From: Terriglobia bacterium
GTDB lineage: Bacteria; Acidobacteriota; Terriglobia; Bryobacterales; Bryobacteraceae
Length of the DNA stretch: 64,000 nucleotides
Reading direction: 5' to 3'
NCBI GenBank assembly: GCA_020073445.1
Contig: JAIQFE010000024.1
Location: forward strand, 1 to 64,000
In this document: positions 23,816 through 33,143 of the stretch, piece by piece
Position numbering within the stretch: position 1 is the stretch's first letter
Layout: every line of letters starts with the position of its first letter
Translations under genes and position numbers: made by a program
The notes under the pieces: model-generated
Told to the model about the DNA's origin: nothing
What the model saw: the letters and a program-made list of their open reading frames with translations, nothing else
Databases searched by the model: none

Positions 23816-25249
23816 TTCCACATCGACATCGAGGAACGGACCCAGTTGACGACTGCGCCAGCCCGCGAATTCGGGCCGTGCGGCAAACCATTCGCGCCAC
23901 CGGGCGACATCGGCGGCGGGACCGTGAATCAAGAATTTTCCGGCTGCGGGAAGCGTGCCCTGCGTGAGAGTCTCAGCGTACAGCTTCCCCGCGGGCGAAT
24001 CGCCATAGGGAAGCAGGTAGGGCTTCGCGTTGATTGGATACACGTCGAGCTGGCTGTACAGGTATCCGGGCAGCGGGTAATCCGGACTCCAGACCGGCGG
24101 TTTGGCTTCGACGAACGGGCTGACGACCAATACCGGCGTGGATGGTACGAGCGCCAGGGCGTTCGCTGCTAGGGCAGCTCCGCGCCAGTCCGAATTGTGG
24201 TGCGGCGGCCAGAGTTCGCGCCACTGCCCGCCGAAGACAAGCGCTGCGATTCCCATGACCATCGCCGCCGGTTTCCAGAGTGACTTGGGAACGAAAAACG
24301 CCACTGCGGCCGTGGCCGACAGCGCTGCGCCGGGCAGTGCAATCGACACGTAGCGGGTCGTGAATACGCTAACTCCGCTGAGGTGCGAGTACGCGAACAG
24401 GCCGACCGGCTGGACCAGCCACCATCCGGCGATCAGGGCGATCGCGGAGAACGCCGGCACCGAATCGATGCGAGGTGCGCGGCGCAAGCGCGCGTAAAGG
24501 AATGCCGCGAGCCCGCACCCAGCCACTAACCGGATCTTGAACGTTTCCCCGAACTCGGACCAGGACGGCAGCGGCGCGAATACGTGCTGCGCGGCGTCCC
24601 GGCTCATCGCCAACGCGGATGACGCAACCGGGAGTAACGCCAACACCAAGCCCGCCGAGATCGCGATAGCTTGCATCCATGACGCCTTCCGGTCCGATCG
24701 CGCTAAGAAATAAATCGCGTACACGAAGTAGAACGGCCAGTAGACCAGGTGCACACGCCACAGCAGGGCGCCCGCCGCGAGGAACAATATGCCGTCGAGC
24801 CATTTCCCGGAATCGAGCCAGCGGATAAGCAGCCAGAGACTCGCCGCGGCAACGCAGGTTCCCAGAGCGTAGGCGCGCGCGTCGGCAGCTTCGTAATTGA
24901 AGACTCGAAGAGTCAGGCACGCGAACACGGCAAACCACCCGGCTTCGGGATGAATCAGCCTGTTGGCGATCCTTCCAATGAAGAACAGAGCGATCGCCAG
25001 TGCGATGAGCGATGGAAGACGCTCGGCTGCTTCAGAAAAACCGAATACAGCCTCCGACGCTCGCGGAAGCCAGTAGTAGACCGACTGGATCGCCGGCGCG
25101 ATGACAGCCAGCGAAGGATGATTGACTCCGTGGTGAACGATAAAAGCAGTCTCGGCTTCATCCACCCAGAAGCTCGATCCAAGCGGCATTACCCACATGC
25201 GCGCGACACACAGCAACAACAATGCCGGCAGCGCGATGCGTACGATCAC
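23798..25249 (-). CDS. GT-C membrane glycosyltransferase (PMT/ArnT-like)
   Basis: 483 residues with about ten membrane helices. The first periplasmic loop carries FWVDEAETAF, the acidic motif expected in GT-C enzymes that use polyprenyl-phosphate sugars. The later EAADARAYALGTCVAAASLW is typical of the PF13231-type group. The C-terminal 100 residues are soluble. It starts at a GTG that overlaps the stop of the DUF481 gene by four bases, so translation is coupled. It probably glycosylates a protein or lipid on the periplasmic side; the acceptor is unknown. Confidence 0.82.
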   Translation of the reverse strand: MIVRIALPALLLLCVARMWVMPLGSSFWVDEAETAFIVHHGVNHPSLAVIAPAIQSVYYWLPRASEAVFGFSEAAERLPSLIALAIALFFIGRIANRLIHPEAGWFAVFACLTLRVFNYEAADARAYALGTCVAAASLWLLIRWLDSGKWLDGILFLAAGALLWRVHLVYWPFYFVYAIYFLARSDRKASWMQAIAISAGLVLALLPVASSALAMSRDAAQHVFAPLPSWSEFGETFKIRLVAGCGLAAFLYARLRRAPRIDSVPAFSAIALIAGWWLVQPVGLFAYSHLSGVSVFTTRYVSIALPGAALSATAAVAFFVPKSLWKPAAMVMGIAALVFGGQWRELWPPHHNSDWRGAALAANALALVPSTPVLVVSPFVEAKPPVWSPDYPLPGYLYSQLDVYPINAKPYLLPYGDSPAGKLYAETLTQGTLPAAGKFLIHGPAADVARWREWFAARPEFAGWRSRQLGPFLDVDVELFEAP

Positions 25250-26304
25250 TTCCCGAAGCTCACCCGCACGCCGGTGCTGTATATGGCGTCATTCTTCTTG
25301 CGGCCTGGAACCGGATTACTCAGGAAACGATCGCTGATCGTGACCTGCCAGGAAAACCACTTGCGTATCGCGGTCACGGCCGAAATGTCGAGATTGACCC
25401 GGTACGCGCCTGTATCGGAGAGGTTCGTAAAAAAATCCAATTTCTGCTCGACATGCGTCGAAGCACTGAACTTGTGGGAGAAGTCGTCGCCCAGCAGAAG
25501 TTCGGCGGAGGTACGATTGAGCCCCGTGGAGAAGAACTCACGATTGGCGGCAGCGCCCATTCGCAGATCGAGTTGCGTCGGCATGGTCGCGATGGCGTGA
25601 TAGCCGCCGCCGCCGGCCGGAGCGAAGCGCAAATCCAGATCCTGGAACTGGTCGGATTCCAGATCCACCGACCCAAAGACGAACGCCTTCTTGTTCAGGT
25701 TTAGGTTGTAAGAGACGCCGCCGCGCTTGGAATTTGCGGTGGTCTGGCTGGTCCCGCCCGAAAAGTCGCTGGAGGAAAAGATCGAGGTGTAATAGACGGA
25801 GATCTTGTCGCGAGAGGTAGCGCGCTGGGCATTCGTGGCGAGCGTCAGGGTCCGGGTATTGGCGTTACCTTGGCTGGCGGCGAATCCCAAGTCGAGATTG
25901 CCCACCCACAGGTCCACCAAACGCGGATTGCGAAAGTGATCGATCTCGGCTTGCGCCTTGGCTTGCTCGTCGGCGTTGCGGATGAACTGAATGGACTCCT
26001 TGGATACGGCGACCACGCCCGCGTTCTTCGTCGTGACGCTGAATCTTCCATTCACGGTTTCGACCGGGCCGGCGATCATCTGCCCGTCACCCAGACCGAT
26101 GTACAACGGCCCCGGTGCGGAGATGGCCGCGACCGAGTCCCACTTCAAGGTGACGTCGCCCGCGGTGTCGGTCTTCACAACCAGCGTCTTGGAGTCACTC
26201 CGAAGAACGGATCCCGTAATTCGATCCCCATTGGCCAGAGTCACCTGATCCGCCCAAAGAGAACCCGTACAAAGCAGCAACGAGGCTGCGATAAGGAACT
26301 TCAT
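25246..26304 (-). CDS. DUF481 outer-membrane beta-barrel protein
   Basis: 352 residues with a signal peptide (KFLIAASLLLCTGSLWA). A short N-terminal domain (VTLANGDRITGSVLRSDS, SM-like) precedes a DUF481 (YdiY-like) barrel from about residue 130: LDLGFAASQGNANTRTLTL, KISVYYTSIFSSSD, and alternating strands to the terminal VRVSFGK, whose final hydrophobic residues suit insertion by the Bam machinery. Upstream panBC are ten bases away on the same strand. Function unknown; DUF481 proteins are linked to envelope stress in some bacteria. Confidence 0.85.
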   Translation of the reverse strand: MKFLIAASLLLCTGSLWADQVTLANGDRITGSVLRSDSKTLVVKTDTAGDVTLKWDSVAAISAPGPLYIGLGDGQMIAGPVETVNGRFSVTTKNAGVVAVSKESIQFIRNADEQAKAQAEIDHFRNPRLVDLWVGNLDLGFAASQGNANTRTLTLATNAQRATSRDKISVYYTSIFSSSDFSGGTSQTTANSKRGGVSYNLNLNKKAFVFGSVDLESDQFQDLDLRFAPAGGGGYHAIATMPTQLDLRMGAAANREFFSTGLNRTSAELLLGDDFSHKFSASTHVEQKLDFFTNLSDTGAYRVNLDISAVTAIRKWFSWQVTISDRFLSNPVPGRKKNDAIYSTGVRVSFGK

Positions 26305-26313
26305 TCCCTCAGC

Positions 26314-27183
26314 TTAGCGAATTGACACGGGCAGATTATCGATCAGGCGGACGTCGCCCAGCCACACCGCCGCTACGATCCGAACGTCTCCGATATTCTG
26401 GTCATCCTGCGCAATTGGCTGAAACGTGGCTGGATCGACGACTTCAAGATACTCGACACGGATTTCGGGCATCGCAGCCAGCGCGCGTAGCCCGGCGCGA
26501 GTCGCGGATGCGGTGTCGTCACCGCCTCGAATCGATTTTGCAGCTTCGCACAAGGCTTTGTAGAGTGCTGGCGCGATCCGGCGCTGGTCGGGTGTCAGGC
26601 GCTGGTTGCGCGAGCTCATGGCCAGGCCATCGGGTTCGCGTACAGTGGGGACCGGCACGATGGTGACCGGGAAATTCAGGTCCGTCACCATCTTCTGGAT
26701 CACCGCCAATTGCTGCGCGTCTTTTTCCCCAAAATACGCGCGATCCGCCGGCACTATGTTGAACAGCTTGGCGACCACGGTCGCTACGCCTCTGAAGTGG
26801 CCCGGACGGAATTCCCCTTCCAGGCGCGACGAAACGCCGGCGACTTCGACCGACGCCACCGGCGTTTCTTGATGCAAACCTGCCGGATACATCTCTTTCG
26901 CGTCTGGCGAGAACACCGCGTCCACGCCCAGGCGTTCGCAAAACGCGAGGTCGGTCGCCAGATCGCGCGGATACTTTTCAAAATCGTCGGGGCGATTAAA
27001 CTGTGTCGGATTGACGAAGATGGTCACCACCACATAGCCGGTCTCTTCGCGTGCGCGGCGCATCAGCGCACCGTGCCCTTCGTGGAGCGCACCCATGGTG
27101 GGGACCAGGCCGATCGTCAACCGGTGCCCACGAGCCAACGCGATGTGCTCGCGCATTTCCGCGATGGTGCGAAAAAGAATCAC
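26314..27183 (-). CDS. panC: Pantothenate synthetase
   Basis: 289 residues, normal length. PTMGALHEGHGALMRRA is the HIGH-like ATP site, and AMSSRNQRL is the KMSKS-like loop. GEKDAQQLAVIQKMVTDL is the characteristic middle segment. It condenses pantoate and beta-alanine with ATP, the last step of vitamin B5 synthesis. The start overlaps the panB stop by four bases (27180-27183), so the pair is translationally coupled. No panD lies here. Confidence 0.97.
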   Translation of the reverse strand: MILFRTIAEMREHIALARGHRLTIGLVPTMGALHEGHGALMRRAREETGYVVVTIFVNPTQFNRPDDFEKYPRDLATDLAFCERLGVDAVFSPDAKEMYPAGLHQETPVASVEVAGVSSRLEGEFRPGHFRGVATVVAKLFNIVPADRAYFGEKDAQQLAVIQKMVTDLNFPVTIVPVPTVREPDGLAMSSRNQRLTPDQRRIAPALYKALCEAAKSIRGGDDTASATRAGLRALAAMPEIRVEYLEVVDPATFQPIAQDDQNIGDVRIVAAVWLGDVRLIDNLPVSIR

Positions 27184-27968
27184 TTGGGGAAGCGGCCGGA
27201 GCGCACGTCGTCGATGTATTCGCGGGCCGAGCGGACCACTTCCTTGCCCATCTCGGCGTAGCGTTTCACAAAGGGAGGAGTGAATTCGTCGAATAGTCCG
27301 AGCGCGTCATAGCTCACCAGAACCTGCCCGTCGCAATGCGGGCCCGCGCCGATGCCGATAGTCGGAATCGTCAGGACCTGGGTAATCTCCGCCGCGACTT
27401 CAGAGGGAATCGATTCCAGGACGATCCCGAAGGCCCCAGCCTGCTGGACGGTGCGGGCTTCCTCCAACAGCTTCTCCGCCGCCGCGCCCGCGATCTTCTT
27501 GAAGCCTCCCAACTGATGGACCGATTGCGGCGTGAGACCGATGTGCCCCATAACCGGGATCCCGATCTCGACCAGCCGCGCGATTACCTCGGCGGAGGCG
27601 CGTCCCCCTTCGAGCTTCACGGCCGCAGCGCCGCCTTCCTGGATCAGACGGCCCGCGTTTCGTACGGCGTCGTCGAGCCCGGTCTGAAAGGTCAGGAATG
27701 GCATGTCGGCGATCACCAGCGCGTGCTTCGTTCCGCGGCGGACAGCGCGCGTGTGGTGGACCATCATGTCGAGCGTCACCTCGAGCGTGGTCTCCTGCCC
27801 CATGATCACCATGCCCAGCGAATCGCCCACCAGGATGGCGTCGATTCCGGCGCAATCCAAGAGACGCGCCATGGTGGCATCGTAGGCGGTCAGAACGGTG
27901 ATCTTCTCACCGCGCCGCTTCATCTCGAGGAGGTCCGGGATCCGGACGGGCTTGGGGGCCTGCTTCAT
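27180..27968 (-). CDS. panB: 3-methyl-2-oxobutanoate hydroxymethyltransferase
   Basis: 262 residues. KITVLTAYDATMARL and GIDAILVGDSLGMVIMG carry the metal-binding Asp residues, with AVKLEGG and HIGLTPQSVHQLGGFK further on. It makes ketopantoate from ketoisovalerate and methylene-tetrahydrofolate. It is first in the panBC unit and diverges from iscR; the 111-bp gap carries the iscR promoter region. Confidence 0.97.
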   Translation of the reverse strand: MKQAPKPVRIPDLLEMKRRGEKITVLTAYDATMARLLDCAGIDAILVGDSLGMVIMGQETTLEVTLDMMVHHTRAVRRGTKHALVIADMPFLTFQTGLDDAVRNAGRLIQEGGAAAVKLEGGRASAEVIARLVEIGIPVMGHIGLTPQSVHQLGGFKKIAGAAAEKLLEEARTVQQAGAFGIVLESIPSEVAAEITQVLTIPTIGIGAGPHCDGQVLVSYDALGLFDEFTPPFVKRYAEMGKEVVRSAREYIDDVRSGRFPK

Positions 27969-28025
27969 CTATGATCTTCTCTTCTGGCAACTCTAATCTA
28001 TAGTAGCTCAGTCACTTAGGCTTCC

Positions 28026-28079
28026 TTGACAGACTCTTGACCGGACTGTTACTCTAATATTGGACTGAAACAGTCTTAC
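28026..28079 (+). promoter_or_regulatory. iscR promoter with candidate operator
   Basis: TTGACA (28026-28031), 18-base spacer, TACTCT (28050-28055). Downstream lies a palindrome ACTGAAACAGT (28064-28074). Its right half, AACAGTC, also mirrors GACTGTT at 28044-28050. These symmetric sites sit where an Rrf2 repressor would block the promoter, so autoregulation by IscR is likely. The leader is very short. Confidence 0.5.
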
Positions 28080-28556
28080 ATGCTGAAGCTAACCAAGAAG
28101 GCCGACTACGGGTTGATCGCCATGCGTCACTTGGCATGCCAGGCTAAGACTGCGTCGGCAAAGGAGATCGCCGACCGGTACAGGATCCCGCTGCCTCTGC
28201 TGTCGAAAGTACTGCAAACCCTGGTACGCACCGGCCTGCTGGTGTCCGAGCAGGGGGCGACCGGCGGCTATAAGCTGTCGCGCGATGCGCACGAGATCAA
28301 CGCGCTGGAAGTGATCCGGAGCATCGACGGCCCGATCATCCTGACACAATGCTTCACCGAGCACGACGAGCCGACCGAGTGCGACCAAAGCGAGATGTGC
28401 CCGGTCCGCGAGCCGCTCCGAAAAGTTCACGAAGGGATTCTGCGGTTGCTGTCTGGGATCACGATTGCGGATCTGGCGTCGGACGACATGTCCATCCCGG
28501 CAATCCCAAGCATGGTTTCGAGCATCCAACCTTTGACAAGGCCAATATCAAGATGA
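28080..28556 (+). CDS. iscR: Rrf2-family Fe-S regulator IscR
   Basis: 158 residues. The N-terminal winged helix ([19 protein letters not shown], then [17 protein letters not shown] and [10 protein letters not shown]) is typical of Rrf2. Three cysteines at 91, 101 and 107 ([18 protein letters not shown]) form the cluster-binding site. In enterobacteria the cluster form represses the isc operon. Here the gene is first in a full isc operon, and its TGA overlaps the iscS ATG (ATGA). The spacing C-x9-C-x5-C differs from enterobacterial IscR (C-x5-C-x5-C) and is closer to SufR-like members. Confidence 0.92.
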   Translation: MLKLTKKADYGLIAMRHLACQAKTASAKEIADRYRIPLPLLSKVLQTLVRTGLLVSEQGATGGYKLSRDAHEINALEVIRSIDGPIILTQCFTEHDEPTECDQSEMCPVREPLRKVHEGILRLLSGITIADLASDDMSIPAIPSMVSSIQPLTRPISR

Positions 28557-29767
28557 AACTACCCATTTACATGGATAACCACGCCACCACGCCGGTAGAT
28601 CCGCGCGTGTTCCAGGCGATGACCCCGTACTTCACCGATACGTTCGGGAACGCCGCCAGCCGCAACCACAGCTTCGGCTGGGTCGCGGAGGATGCGGTCG
28701 AAAAAGGCCGCAAACAGGTGGCCGACCTGATTGGCGCCAACAGCAAGGAGATCGTTTTCACCAGTGGCGCCACCGAATCGAACAACCTGGCGCTGAAGGG
28801 CGTCGCGGAGATGTACGCCGAAAAAGGCAACCACATCATCACCGCGGCCACCGAACACAAGGCCATCCTCGATACCTGCAAGCGCCTGGAAAAGAGCGGC
28901 ATCAAGGTCACCTATCTGCCGGTGGAAACCAACGGCCTGGTGGATCTGGACAAGCTGCGCGCGGCGATGACCGACAAGACCATCCTGGTCAGCATCATGT
29001 ACGCCAATAACGAAATTGGCGTGCTGCAGCCGGTGGCCGAGATCAGCAAGATTGCGAAAGAGCGCGGAGCTCTGTTCCACACCGACGCCACGCAGGCAGT
29101 CGGCAAAGTGCCCGTGGATGTGATCAAGGACGGCATCGATCTGGCGTCCATCAGCGCGCACAAAATGTACGGTCCCAAGGGCGTGGGTGCGCTGTACGTT
29201 CGCCGGCGGAATCCTCGTGTTCAGCTGACCGCCCAGATGGATGGCGGGGGGCATGAGCGCGGCATGCGATCCGGCACGCTGAACGTCCCGGGGATCGTAG
29301 GATTGGGCGAGGCTTGCGCGATCGCCAAGGCGGAGATGGCCGAGGAAATCAAACGCATGGCGTACCTTCGCGACAAGCTGAAGGACCGGCTGCTGGCATC
29401 GCTCGACGAGACGTACATCAACGGCACCATGGAACATCGCCTGCCGAACAACCTGAACATCAGCTTTGCCTACGTCGAGGGCGAATCGCTCCTGATGGGG
29501 ATTAACGAGATCGCGGTATCGAGCGGATCGGCGTGTACGTCGGCGACGCTCGAGCCCAGTTATGTACTGAAGGCATTGGGCGCCGGGGATGACCTGGCGC
29601 ATTCTTCCATCCGCTTCGGCCTGGGCCGGTTCAACACGGAAGAAGAAGTGGATTACGTGGCGGCGAAGGTAATCGATGTGGTCCAGAAGCTGCGCGAGCT
29701 TTCACCGTTGTATGAGATGCACAAAGAAGGCATCGATCTTACAAAAGTTCAGTGGACTGCTCACTAA
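28553..29767 (+). CDS. iscS: Cysteine desulfurase IscS
   Basis: 404 residues from the ATG at 28553 that overlaps the iscR stop; longer upstream frames are not needed. It starts [19 protein letters not shown] as IscS does. The PLP lysine is in [15 protein letters not shown], and the persulfide cysteine loop is [17 protein letters not shown]. It removes sulfur from cysteine and passes it to IscU. It is followed by a 72-base spacer holding a palindromic element before iscU. Confidence 0.98.
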   Translation: MKLPIYMDNHATTPVDPRVFQAMTPYFTDTFGNAASRNHSFGWVAEDAVEKGRKQVADLIGANSKEIVFTSGATESNNLALKGVAEMYAEKGNHIITAATEHKAILDTCKRLEKSGIKVTYLPVETNGLVDLDKLRAAMTDKTILVSIMYANNEIGVLQPVAEISKIAKERGALFHTDATQAVGKVPVDVIKDGIDLASISAHKMYGPKGVGALYVRRRNPRVQLTAQMDGGGHERGMRSGTLNVPGIVGLGEACAIAKAEMAEEIKRMAYLRDKLKDRLLASLDETYINGTMEHRLPNNLNISFAYVEGESLLMGINEIAVSSGSACTSATLEPSYVLKALGAGDDLAHSSIRFGLGRFNTEEEVDYVAAKVIDVVQKLRELSPLYEMHKEGIDLTKVQWTAH

Positions 29768-29775
29768 TTTTGATC

Positions 29776-29816
29776 GCGCACAACGGAACGCGTCGAAGAC
29801 GCCGCGTCCTGTGCGC
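29776..29816. repeat. Palindromic intergenic element between iscS and iscU
   Basis: Arms GCGCACA (29776-29782) and TGTGCGC (29810-29816), with inner arms GGAACGCG and CGCGTCC pairing with one bulged base. The strings CACAACGGAACGCG and CGCGTCCTGTGC recur exactly in the element at 38118-38189. In RNA it would form a stable hairpin inside the isc message and could dampen read-through or protect the upstream part. Confidence 0.7.
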
Positions 29817-29839
29817 TTCGGTAAGAAGGGGAAACAACT

Positions 29840-30253
29840 ATGGCGTATTCAGACAAAGTACTCGATCACTACAACAACCCACGCAACGTTGGCTCTTTCG
29901 ATAAGAAGGATCCCAACGTTGGCACGGGCATGGTGGGCGCGCCGGAATGCGGCGACGTGATGAAGCTGCAGGTGAAGGTGAACCCGGCCACGGGCATTAT
30001 CGAAGACGCGAAGTTCAAGACGTTCGGCTGCGGCAGCGCGATTGCCAGCTCGTCGCTCGCGACAGAGTGGCTGCGCGGGAAGACCGTGGACGAAGCCTTG
30101 GCGATCAAGAACACCGACATCGTCAATGAGCTGAGCCTGCCGCCGGTGAAGATTCACTGCTCGGTGCTGGCCGAGGACGCGATCAAGGCGGCCATCGACG
30201 ATTACAAGAAGAAATCGGAGAACGTGGAATCTCAGACCAAGGCGCACGCCTAG
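29840..30253 (+). CDS. iscU: Fe-S scaffold protein IscU
   Basis: 137 residues. The three cluster ligands are C37 (PECGDV), C64 (FGCGSA) and C107 (IHCSVL), with the conserved Asp after C37. LPPVK at 100-104 is the recognition motif for the HscA chaperone. It assembles [2Fe-2S] clusters with sulfur from IscS. A GGGGAAA ribosome binding site precedes the ATG. It lies in the standard order iscS-iscU-iscA. Confidence 0.98.
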   Translation: MAYSDKVLDHYNNPRNVGSFDKKDPNVGTGMVGAPECGDVMKLQVKVNPATGIIEDAKFKTFGCGSAIASSSLATEWLRGKTVDEALAIKNTDIVNELSLPPVKIHCSVLAEDAIKAAIDDYKKKSENVESQTKAHA

Positions 30254-30268
30254 GCTGGAGCCGGTCGT

Positions 30269-30589
30269 ATGGTCACGGTTACTCCCAAAGCGGTAGATAA
30301 GATTCGCGAGGCGTTCAAGCGCGAAAATGTTTCAGGCGGGTTGCGCCTGGGCGTGCGCGGCGGCGGCTGCTCGGGTCTGAGCTATCTGTTTAAGTTCGAT
30401 CCGAAGCCACGCCCGACGGACAGCGTGCTCCAGTTCGACGACGTCAGCGTCTACATCGATCCCAAGAGCATGGTGTTCCTGGACGGGATGACGCTCGACT
30501 GGCAGGATTCGCTGATGCAATCGGGCTTCGTGTTCGAGAATCCACATGCCAAGAAGAGCTGTGGCTGCGGGACCTCCTTTACGGCCTGA
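30269..30589 (+). CDS. iscA: A-type Fe-S carrier IscA
   Basis: 106 residues. The three conserved cysteines are C34 (GGGCSG), C98 and C100 (SCGCGTSFTA), the A-type carrier pattern. It carries clusters to target apoproteins. The stop shares one base with the hscB start (TGATG), showing tight coupling. Confidence 0.97.
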   Translation: MVTVTPKAVDKIREAFKRENVSGGLRLGVRGGGCSGLSYLFKFDPKPRPTDSVLQFDDVSVYIDPKSMVFLDGMTLDWQDSLMQSGFVFENPHAKKSCGCGTSFTA

Positions 30590-31119
30590 TGAAGTTCTAT
30601 GAGGCTCTCGGCCTGGAGCCGAAGCTGGCGCTCGATTCCGAAGATCTCAAGAAGCGCTTCTACGATCGTAGCCGCCAATGGCATCCCGACCGTTTCAGCC
30701 GGGGCACTTCCGAAGAAAAACAGCGGTCCGAGGAAATGACCTCAACGCTCAACGACGCCTTTCGAACCCTACGGGATCCGGTATCCAGGGCGGAATACTT
30801 CTTGAGCCAAAGCGGCCTGGAACTGCCGAAGGACGCTCCGCCGGAGTTGCTGGAGGAGATTTTCGAACTGAATATGGCGCTGGAAGAGCTGCGCGGCGGT
30901 GATGAGTCGGCGCGCGAGCAGCTGGTATCGGCGCAGGAGCGGTTCACGAACATGTTGGGCGAAGCGGATACCAACCTGGCGGACTTGTTCGGGCGCTATG
31001 ACGAGACCTTCGACACGGCCGTGCTGGATCAGGTTCGCGCGGTGCTGAATCGCCGCAAGTACGTGTCGAACCTGCTGCGCGACGTCGAAAAGGAACTGAA
31101 TGTCCACTCTGCAAATTGA
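30589..31119 (+). CDS. hscB: J-domain co-chaperone HscB
   Basis: 176 residues. The N-terminal J-domain has the HPD motif at 32-34 ([10 protein letters not shown]). The C-terminal three-helix bundle ([18 protein letters not shown]) binds IscU. It delivers IscU to HscA and stimulates its ATPase. The zinc-finger cysteines of some HscB proteins are absent. The last 20 bases overlap hscA. Confidence 0.95.
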   Translation: MKFYEALGLEPKLALDSEDLKKRFYDRSRQWHPDRFSRGTSEEKQRSEEMTSTLNDAFRTLRDPVSRAEYFLSQSGLELPKDAPPELLEEIFELNMALEELRGGDESAREQLVSAQERFTNMLGEADTNLADLFGRYDETFDTAVLDQVRAVLNRRKYVSNLLRDVEKELNVHSAN

Positions 31120-32938
31120 TTTCGGCCACGCCAAGCCGCGCATTGTCGGCATCGATCTAGGGACCACCAACAGCCTGGTGGCGGTGATGGATCTGACGGG
31201 TCCGCGCATCCTTTCCGGGATCGTGCCCAGCGTGGTGTCGGTCACCGAATCGGGAGAAGTGATCGCAGGTGCGGAAGCTCGGGAGATGTTGATCACGCAT
31301 CCCGAGCGCACTGTGTATTCCGTCAAGCGGCTGATGGGTCGCGGCGTAAGCGATGTGCAGGATGAGTTAAAGCTGTTTCCCTTCCCCATTGTGGCGGGAA
31401 GCGAATCGGTGCTTAAGCTCAGGTTGGGCGATAAGGTGATGACCCCGCCCGAAGTATCGGCGCACATCCTCCGCAAGCTGAAAGAGGACGCTGAAGACGT
31501 TCTGGGTGCGGATGTCACGCAGGCGGTGATCACGGTTCCGGCGTACTTCAACGACGCGCAGAGGCAAGCTACCAAGGATGCCGGCCGGATTGCGGGCCTC
31601 GAAGTTCTGAGACTCGTTAACGAGCCGACCGCGGCGGCGCTGGCCTACGGGCTCGACAAGCGCAAGGAAGGCCTGGTCGCAGTCTACGATTTCGGCGGCG
31701 GAACGTTCGATATATCGATTCTCAGATTGCATGACGGCATCTTCGAGGTGCTCGCGACCAACGGCGACACACACTTGGGCGGCGACGATATCGATAACCT
31801 GCTGCTGAACATCGCGCTTGAGGATCTTCAGAGCGAGTGGGGCGAGGATTTGTCCGGAAACGCGGCATTAGTCCAGCTTCTGCGCCGGGCCGTGATCCAA
31901 GCCAAGGAAGCACTCTCCTTCGCGCCGTCGGCGACCATCGATCTCGAGTACGGCCCACGAAAGTACCAACGGGAGATCGATGTCCAGCTGTTCAATCGAC
32001 TGATCGAGCCGATTGTGGAGCGCACGCTCGGTCCCTGCAGGAACTGCATCAAGGACGCCGGGATTACGGTCGAGCAGATCAACGAAACGGTGATGGTCGG
32101 CGGGTCCACGCGGATACCCCTGGTTCGTTCTGCCGTGGAACGCCTGTTCCGCAAACGGCCGCACACGGAGCTCAATCCCGACGAGGTCGTCGCGCTGGGA
32201 GCGGCCGTACAAGCGGGCATTCTGGGTGGCGAGGTGGAAGACAAGCTTCTACTCGATGTCACGCCGCTGTCGCTGGGCATCGAGACCATGGGCGGCCTGA
32301 TGTCAAAGCTGATCCATCGCAACTCGACCATCCCGGCTTCGGAGACCGAACTGTTCACCACCGCGGTCGACGGGCAGACCAACGTACTGATTCACGTCCT
32401 GCAAGGCGAACGCGAACTGGTGAAAGATTGCCGGAGCCTCGCCCGCTTCGATCTGAAGGACATAGATCCGATGATCGCGGGCATGGCGCGCATCCAGGTG
32501 CGGTTCCTCATCGACGCCAACGGGATTCTTAACGTCACGGCGAAAGATCTGCGGACCGGCAAGGAACAGAGCATGGATGTGAAGCCGTCCTACGGCCTCA
32601 CGGACGACCAGGTCGAGGCGATGATCCTCGAGTCCTACGACAAGGCTGAAGAGGACTTCAAGGAACGCCAGGTGCGCGAAGCTCGCGTGGAAGCCGACGC
32701 GATTCTGGGCGCTGTCGATAAGGCGAAAGAAGACGCGGCGTATCAGGCATTAGCGGAAGACGAACGAACGGCCATCGAACGATCCATCAACGAGCTGAAG
32801 CTCGCGTATCATAGCGACGATCACCTGCTGATCCGCGATCAGATCGAGAAGTTGAATCAGGCTACCATGGCATTGGCGGAAGCCATCATGAACGAGGCGG
32901 TAGGCAAGGCGCTCAAGGGAACGAACATTAATGCCTAA
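31100..32938 (+). CDS. hscA: Hsp70-type chaperone HscA
   Basis: 612 residues, the normal length of the specialised Fe-S Hsp70. Motifs: [16 protein letters not shown] (phosphate 1), [15 protein letters not shown] (phosphate 2) and [15 protein letters not shown]. The substrate domain begins near [17 protein letters not shown]. It releases the cluster from IscU. It overlaps hscB at the start and iscX by eight bases at the end. Confidence 0.97.
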   Translation: MSTLQIDFGHAKPRIVGIDLGTTNSLVAVMDLTGPRILSGIVPSVVSVTESGEVIAGAEAREMLITHPERTVYSVKRLMGRGVSDVQDELKLFPFPIVAGSESVLKLRLGDKVMTPPEVSAHILRKLKEDAEDVLGADVTQAVITVPAYFNDAQRQATKDAGRIAGLEVLRLVNEPTAAALAYGLDKRKEGLVAVYDFGGGTFDISILRLHDGIFEVLATNGDTHLGGDDIDNLLLNIALEDLQSEWGEDLSGNAALVQLLRRAVIQAKEALSFAPSATIDLEYGPRKYQREIDVQLFNRLIEPIVERTLGPCRNCIKDAGITVEQINETVMVGGSTRIPLVRSAVERLFRKRPHTELNPDEVVALGAAVQAGILGGEVEDKLLLDVTPLSLGIETMGGLMSKLIHRNSTIPASETELFTTAVDGQTNVLIHVLQGERELVKDCRSLARFDLKDIDPMIAGMARIQVRFLIDANGILNVTAKDLRTGKEQSMDVKPSYGLTDDQVEAMILESYDKAEEDFKERQVREARVEADAILGAVDKAKEDAAYQALAEDERTAIERSINELKLAYHSDDHLLIRDQIEKLNQATMALAEAIMNEAVGKALKGTNINA

Positions 32939-33143
32939 GCTGACCTGGCAGAACCTGGATGACATCGCGCTGTCACTGTACGAAAAGTTTCCCGATACCG
33001 ACCCCACGAATATTCGCTACACCGACCTGCACAAGTGGATCACCGAGCTCGAGGACTTCGACGACGATCCGCTAAAATCGAACGAGGCCAAGCTCGAACG
33101 GATCCAGATGGCATGGCTCGAAGAATACCAAGACAATCAATAG
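32931..33143 (+). CDS. iscX: IscX (YfhJ)
   Basis: 70 residues: [20 protein letters not shown], then the conserved acidic [16 protein letters not shown] and [14 protein letters not shown]. It binds IscS and iron and adjusts the rate of cluster assembly. In proteobacterial operons a ferredoxin gene (fdx) usually separates hscA from iscX; here iscX overlaps hscA directly and fdx is absent. Confidence 0.96.
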   Translation: MPKLTWQNLDDIALSLYEKFPDTDPTNIRYTDLHKWITELEDFDDDPLKSNEAKLERIQMAWLEEYQDNQ

